From NCBI GenBank assembly GCA_046296295.1, contig JBKBLG010000001.1:248001-312000 (forward strand): a stretch of DNA of 64,000 nt, in the 5' to 3' direction. The translations under genes and the position numbers were made by a program. Position 1 is the first letter of the stretch; each line of letters opens with the position of its first letter. Shown here piece after piece: positions 60,701 through 64,000 of this stretch. Source of the stretch: UBA10646 sp046296295. Its GTDB lineage: Bacteria; Bacteroidota; Bacteroidia; Chitinophagales; Chitinophagaceae. The notes under the pieces were generated by a model. It ran no database searches, was not told the origin of the DNA, and saw nothing but the letters and a program-made list of their open reading frames with translations.

Positions 60701-61487
60701 ACACTTCTTTGCGGCCTTCAGGAGCAGAAGTGTAACTGTATGGCTTTGCTTCTTTTATAGTGGCTACACTGGTAGGTATTACAAGCGTACCATCATTTAC
60801 CGTAAGGTTAGTTACACCGTTGAATTGCAAACGAATTTGATTGATATCGGCTCCGGGCTTCAAAATAAAATCGTACTTCACTTTACCATTATCGGTGTAG
60901 TATCGAACATCAATTCCATTGTAAATATTTTGATAGGTTACTGCTTGAAAAATACCACAGCCACTAGCCCATTGGTTAGGGTTATTACCTAAAAAATAAT
61001 TGTTATATTTTGTTAACTTTTTTTCAGGTACGATAATGGCGTTTGAATTGGCGCCTGCAAAACTTACTTCGTAATAGTGCGTTCTGAGTAATAGGTCTTC
61101 TTCCCTTGCGGGTAAAGGTTGATGCGGCTTACCAATACCTTCTTTTTCTCCATGATAATGCCCACCATAAAACGTTGTAATAGTATTAATATCGTCGGGA
61201 TGATGCAGTGCCATTTTATACCCGTTAGACAGCAAAAAAATAGCACCAAACGATAGCTGACCTTTAAAACGAACTTGTGTATCCCACTGGCCTTTATTCT
61301 CTACAAACTCAATGTATTGTGCGTTACTTTCGATAACAAATGCAAGAGTAGCAGTTATAATGAGCATCCGCCAAAACCAAGCCAATGCTACCCTTTTTTG
61401 ACGCTCTGCATCGCTGGATTTGGCCAATAATGGCTTTCGCTTAGTATGAAATACTTGGGGGTAATATGTGGTGTGTACTTTCAACAA
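57750..61487 (-). CDS. Large surface protein with PKD repeats and T9SS type B / gliding-motility C-terminal domain
   Basis: About 1245 residues. Start is TTG 61487 (ATG 61367 would give a short signal peptide without a basic N region). Signal-like helix MLIITATLAFVIESNAQ; N-terminal domain (FVENKGQWDTQVRFKGQ, DGTLVIPTSVATIKEAKPY) of the DUF7948 type; beta-propeller-like SBBP repeats (about 300-800; STYLGGSGNEQ, ATHFGGTGQDACF, ATYMGTNGNDM); several PKD domains (about 860-1150; VWNFGDGSGDF, TWLFDDG, FWRLGDG, YRWLFGDGD); CHU_C-type terminus (ASAFTPNGDGVNDVVRVRG to KKGDITLLR). Carries a G10 tract at 59428-59437 and one exact repeated word (60794-60807). Confidence 0.9.
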   Translation of the reverse strand: MLKVHTTYYPQVFHTKRKPLLAKSSDAERQKRVALAWFWRMLIITATLAFVIESNAQYIEFVENKGQWDTQVRFKGQLSFGAIFLLSNGYKMALHHPDDINTITTFYGGHYHGEKEGIGKPHQPLPAREEDLLLRTHYYEVSFAGANSNAIIVPEKKLTKYNNYFLGNNPNQWASGCGIFQAVTYQNIYNGIDVRYYTDNGKVKYDFILKPGADINQIRLQFNGVTNLTVNDGTLVIPTSVATIKEAKPYSYTSAPEGRKEVYVKYVVDSGNIVRFVAAPYDKTKTLVIDPVLIFSAYSGSSADNWGYTATYDGLGNLYGGGVAFATGYRRINGIAPNQFQGGVAEGSSGGFDMAITKFSSNGSTQLYSTYLGGSGNEQPHSLVVDGFDLIIAGRSSSSNYPTTVANYGPGGQNDIVITRFNAAGTALVGSRRLGGTGDDGVNIRPKFVNPTGLETIRRNYGDDARSEVNVDGRGNILLATSTQSTDFPTTTGAPQASNAGGQDGLLLLLSSNLSNVVFATHFGGTGQDACFVLDVSPITGNIYVAGATTSSDLPGVNNQSVLHNTFQGGQTDGFIAMYNGTTGQLMAATYMGTNGNDMLYGIQCDKAGFVYIMGTTTVAWTVRNSPFNNNNNQVAGKQFVAKINPDLNAWVYSANFGKGQQNPDISPIAFLVDRCENVYVSGWGGGINSSQGYPHAGTNGMPIVNPVNPNYQGDGSDFYLFVLEKNAVRQLYGGLYGAFGGFGDHVDGGTSRFDAQGVIYHAVCSCKGQGGSGFPVTAGVDSDVNNSGQGAQCNLAVFKIALDFAGVGSGLKSTIPGSTRDTSGCVPLLVNFSDTIAIAQKYVWNFGDGSGDFTTTTPTTTHTFNTPGTFRVRLIAIDSNTCNIADTSFVNIRVRNDDAGVSFNSIKLLPCDSLKYEFVNTSVPPPNKPFRNNSFTWLFDDGTTLTTGNQRVTKAYASSGTYNVRLILTDTNYCNAPDTAFEVIRAAAAVVARFTTPLSVCIPNNASFNNISIAGQTFFWRLGDGTTSTERNPTHLYNTPGNYRITLIATDSGTCNLVDSTSFNITVSSSPTVRFSFSPNPPETNTPVSFVNTSSGGNYYRWLFGDGDSLVTTRTDTLVQHTYQRSATFQVCLKARNQFGCEADSCVNLRSSVEPLVDVASAFTPNGDGVNDVVRVRGFGITRMNWRIFNRWGQLVYQGTNPNQGWDGKYQGVLQAQDVFNYVLDLEFSDGTKLQKKGDITLLR
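59428..59437 (-). repeat. G10 homopolymer tract inside the surface-protein gene
   Basis: Ten C on the plus strand, ten G on the coding strand, in codons TGG GGG GGG GGC (W-G-G-G). Long enough to slip. Confidence 0.9.
60794..60807 (-). repeat. DUS-like word, exact copy inside the surface-protein gene
   Basis: CATTTACCGTAAGG followed by T; read N-L-T-V-N-D on the coding strand. Confidence 0.9.
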
Positions 61488-61540
61488 TCTTAGGTTAATA
61501 TAACAATAAATATTGTAACGTTAAAACCTACTCAATGTTG

Positions 61541-63640
61541 CTAAGAAATTTTACTCCAACCTGTTTTTCCTTTTTGCGACATCAAGTAATGTTTTAATCT
61601 TTCGTGCTGTGGCAAGCTAAGGTTTTCATCGCTAGTAACCAGCATTTCGGCTTGTTCTTTTGCAACTTCTAACATTGCTTTATCATTTATCAAACTAGCT
61701 AACTTAAAATTAAGTGCACCACTTTGCCGCGTTCCTTCGATATCGCCAGGGCCACGTAGTTCTAAATCTTTTTCTGCAATTGTAAAACCATCGTTAGTGG
61801 CACACATTATTTTAATACGTTCACGAGCTTCGTTGCTTAGCTTGCTACCAGTTATGAGTATGCAATAACTTTTTTCGCTGCCTCTACCAACGCGGCCTCG
61901 TAACTGGTGCAACTGACTTAAACCGAACTTTTCAGAACTCTCAATCACCATTACTGTTGCATTTGGCACGTTCACCCCTACTTCAATTACGGTTGTACTC
62001 ACCATAATTTGGGTATCGTTTTTAACAAAGCGTTGCATATTCATCTCCTTTTGATCGGCAGGTTGGCGGCCGTGTACCATGCTGATCCAATACTTTGGTT
62101 CAGGAAAGTAAGATTTCACTTGCTCAACGCCTTCCATTAAGCTTTCGTAGCTTAATTTTTCACTCTCTTCGATTAAAGGATAAATGAAGTATGCTTGCCT
62201 GCCTTTTGCGATTTCGGTTCTAACGAATTCCATTACAGATGCTCTAGCCATTTCATTACGGTGTACGGTATGAATGGGCTGCCTGCCTGGCGGTAGTTCA
62301 TCCAATACTGAATAATCTAAATCGCCATAGGCTGTCATTGCTAAGGTACGTGGTATGGGTGTTGCAGTCATTACCAGCACATGCGGAGGTAAGCTTGCTT
62401 TTTCCCAAAGCCTGGCACGTTGCGCTACCCCAAAACGGTGCTGTTCATCAACAATGGCAAGTCCGAGATTGGCAAATTGCACTTTATCTTCAATAATAGC
62501 ATGTGTGCCCACTACCATTTGTATAGTGCCATCTTGCAAGCCCGCTAATGTTGCCTTACGCTCGGCTGTTTTGGTACTACCTGTAAGAAGTTTAATTGTA
62601 ACCGGCAGGTCTTTTAAAAGTTCGCTCAGTCCGTTAAAATGCTGTTGTGCTAAAATTTCGGTAGGTGCCATCAAGCAGCTTTGGTAACCATTGTCGGCCG
62701 CTAACAGCATACTCAATAAGGCAACCATGGTTTTTCCGGAGCCAACATCGCCTTGTAATAAGCGATTCATTTGCTTGCCTCTAGCTGTATCTATTCTAAT
62801 TTCTTTGATAACTCTCTTTTGAGCGCCTGTTAACTCAAATGGTAAGTAATGATTATAAAAATCGTTGAAAAGGTTACCTACTTTTTCAAACACTACCCCT
62901 CTGCTAGTTTGGTGGCGTTGCACTTTTACCAGTTGTAGCCTTACTTGTGCTATAAATAGTTCTTCGAATTTCAGGCGGCGTAATGCGGCATCGTAATCGG
63001 TTGGGGTTGGTGGAAAATGTATGTATTTAAAAGCCTCATAACGCCCTATTAATCGTAACGACTGCAACAATGTATCAGGTAAGTTTTCCGGCAGATCGGC
63101 AGGTTGGATGGTTTGCAGCAATACTTCTGTAAGTTTGGCTAATTGCCTTCCGTTCAACCCTTTTACTTTCAATTTTTCTGTACTCGGATAAATAGGGTCG
63201 AGCACGGGCTTGCCTTTTACCGCAAGGTTATTAAATGCTTCCATTTCGGGATGCACCATTTGTGGCCTACCGTTAAAATAACCGGTTTTGCCATATACCA
63301 ACTTGCTTTGCCCAACTTCTAAAGCTTTTTGTACCCAACTAATACCCTGAAACCATGTGAGTTCTAGTGTTCCGGTACTATCTTTCAAATGAGCTATCAG
63401 GCGTTTGGCACGGCCAGCACCTGTTAACTCAACGTGTACAATAACACCTGCTACTTGTATATAATCGGTATCGGGTTTGATATCGGCGATACGACTTACG
63501 CTAGTTTTATCGAGATGGCGTAACGGAAAATGGTTTAATAAATCGCCAAACGTGAAAATGTTGAGCTCTTTACGCAGCATATCGCCACGTATAGGCCCAA
63601 CACCTTTTAAATATTCTATGGGAGTATCTAAGTTATACAA
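61541..63640 (-). CDS. recG: ATP-dependent DNA helicase RecG
   Basis: Branch-migration helicase that rescues stalled forks, 699 residues. TTG start at 63640; a stop codon lies six bases upstream. Wedge/OB domain about 1-190 (YLKGVGPIRGDML, ADIKPDTDYIQVAGVI). Walker A LLQGDVGSGKTMVALL, DEQH box IVDEQHRFGVAQR, TATPIPRTLAMT, and helicase C QLRGRVGRGSEKSYCIL, LELRGPGDIEGTRQSG. A variant of the repeated word (63214-63227) is read N-L-A-V-K. Confidence 0.97.
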   Translation of the reverse strand: MYNLDTPIEYLKGVGPIRGDMLRKELNIFTFGDLLNHFPLRHLDKTSVSRIADIKPDTDYIQVAGVIVHVELTGAGRAKRLIAHLKDSTGTLELTWFQGISWVQKALEVGQSKLVYGKTGYFNGRPQMVHPEMEAFNNLAVKGKPVLDPIYPSTEKLKVKGLNGRQLAKLTEVLLQTIQPADLPENLPDTLLQSLRLIGRYEAFKYIHFPPTPTDYDAALRRLKFEELFIAQVRLQLVKVQRHQTSRGVVFEKVGNLFNDFYNHYLPFELTGAQKRVIKEIRIDTARGKQMNRLLQGDVGSGKTMVALLSMLLAADNGYQSCLMAPTEILAQQHFNGLSELLKDLPVTIKLLTGSTKTAERKATLAGLQDGTIQMVVGTHAIIEDKVQFANLGLAIVDEQHRFGVAQRARLWEKASLPPHVLVMTATPIPRTLAMTAYGDLDYSVLDELPPGRQPIHTVHRNEMARASVMEFVRTEIAKGRQAYFIYPLIEESEKLSYESLMEGVEQVKSYFPEPKYWISMVHGRQPADQKEMNMQRFVKNDTQIMVSTTVIEVGVNVPNATVMVIESSEKFGLSQLHQLRGRVGRGSEKSYCILITGSKLSNEARERIKIMCATNDGFTIAEKDLELRGPGDIEGTRQSGALNFKLASLINDKAMLEVAKEQAEMLVTSDENLSLPQHERLKHYLMSQKGKTGWSKIS

Positions 63641-63702
63641 GCGTTATAATTTCCAATGCGGCAATATACTTGGCTTTCAAATATTGTGCACTTAGAATTA
63701 TA

Positions 63703-63760
63703 CCTTACGGTAAATGTATACGCAACTATGATGGCAATAACAACATCATTTACCGTAAGG
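63703..63760. repeat. Inverted pair of exact DUS-like words, one forming the dapA stop codon
   Basis: CCTTACGGTAAATG (63703-63716) and complement (63747-63760), 30-base spacer. On the minus strand the second copy is read ACC-TTA-CGG-TAA, ending dapA. Confidence 0.9.
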
Positions 63761-64000
63761 TGGCTACCATTGCTTTTATTTTTGATTGTAAGCCTTTGCT
63801 TACGGGGGTAACCGGTAAGCGCACAATGTTGCTTACAATGCCTAGCTCGTATAAAAATGCTTTAACACCAGCAGGATTATTTTCGGCAAAGAGCATATCG
63901 TATGCTGGTAATAATTGATACTGTATTGCTTGCGCCTCTTTGAATTGGTAGTTTAAAGCATGTGTAATGAGGCTGCTAAATTGCTTGGGGAAGCAATTTG
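63750..64000 (-). CDS. dapA: 4-hydroxy-tetrahydrodipicolinate synthase, C-terminal fragment
   Basis: The 5' part lies beyond the window; 82 residues and the stop are visible. The fragment includes NCFPKQFSSLITHAL, QLLPAYDMLFAENNPAGVK and LPVTPVSKGLQSKI, matching the C-terminal helices of DapA, the lysine/diaminopimelate-pathway enzyme that condenses pyruvate with aspartate semialdehyde. Reading frame is set from base 63998 leftward with no internal stop. The last residues T-L-R and the stop TAA come from a copy of the repeated word. Confidence 0.88.
   Translation of the reverse strand, partial: NCFPKQFSSLITHALNYQFKEAQAIQYQLLPAYDMLFAENNPAGVKAFLYELGIVSNIVRLPVTPVSKGLQSKIKAMVATLR

Noticed and set aside
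1..64000. CRISPR array made of the repeated word
   Set aside because: Copies are 14-15 bases, on both strands and hundreds to thousands of bases apart; no regular spacers and no cas genes.
1..64000. Chi-like or FtsK-orienting (KOPS-like) function for the repeated word
   Set aside because: The two orientations are nearly equal in number (12 versus 14) and alternate along the window, whereas those sites are strongly polar. The replication direction is unknown, so this is not absolute.
1..64000. IS element or miniature transposon as source of the word
   Set aside because: No target-site duplications, no extended flanking similarity beyond about 15 bases, and in-frame use inside conserved genes.
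1..64000. tRNA or rRNA genes
   Set aside because: No T-loop GTTCGAATC-type sequences with matching acceptor stems and no rRNA-like stretches were found between genes.

Overview
The window is a stretch of Bacteroidota chromosome, most likely Chitinophagia/Chitinophagaceae-like. This rests on several lines of evidence: TonB-dependent receptors with N-terminal carboxypeptidase-regulatory-like domains, a fused SecDF, a PorP/SprF protein next to a very large protein with a gliding-motility/T9SS type B C-terminal domain, LytS/LytTR-type two-component genes, and many promoters of the Bacteroidota type (TTG about 19-22 bp upstream of TAnnTTTG). The DNA is moderately AT-rich. No tRNA, rRNA, CRISPR array, IS element or prophage was recognised. 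Most genes are housekeeping.

Layout: 5'-truncated groEL (1-1492); TonB receptor, HxpB-like phosphatase and a LytS/LytTR pair (1.9-7.0 kb); icd, ABC ATPase, CAP protein, fbp, BtuF-like protein, an unknown exported protein and trmD (7.1-13.7 kb); a frameshifted DUF4870 gene, a DUF3298-like lipoprotein, msrA, a TetA-like MFS pump (13.8-17.1 kb); an unknown exported protein, ferredoxin, iscX, kdsC, UbiA-type prenyltransferase (17.2-20.5 kb); katG with a candidate OxyR site (21-23.3 kb); small metabolism and core genes (Nudix, thioesterase, coaD, aminotransferase, fba, yggS, gyrB; 23.6-31.1 kb); bacilliredoxin and hsp20 with a sigma-54-type promoter (31.3-32.4 kb); glycosyltransferase plus flippase, Sua5, NlpC/P60 (32.5-36.7 kb); dnaE, FkbM methyltransferase, fsa, a YitT-family remnant, secDF (37-45.9 kb); FKBP lipoprotein, HU-like membrane protein, cmk, TonB receptor, APC permease, second outer-membrane receptor, mdh (46-56.5 kb); the T9SS-linked pair (56.7-61.5 kb); recG and the 3' end of dapA (61.5-64 kb).

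The most striking signal is not a gene. A 14-15 bp word, (A)CCTTACGGTAAATG or its complement CATTTACCGTAAGG(T), occurs 26 times exactly by eye. The 11-base core CCTTACGGTAA occurs about 34 times, with about 20 further near-copies. Random expectation for the 14-mer is far below one. Copies are on both strands in near-equal numbers (12 and 14), mostly between genes, often as inverted pairs. Those inside genes are mainly read in a few frames (L-T-V-N, F-T-V-R, I-Y-R-K). This density and layout resemble the DNA uptake sequences of Neisseriaceae and Pasteurellaceae. I propose a DUS-like or otherwise genome-wide protein-binding word; function is not shown by the sequence.

Other notable items are leaderless-type promoters 4-5 nt upstream of several start codons, a minus-strand terminator with no gene to terminate (possible small RNA), a G10 tract in the giant surface protein gene, two decayed genes, and a family of long perfect hairpins with three-base loops between genes.
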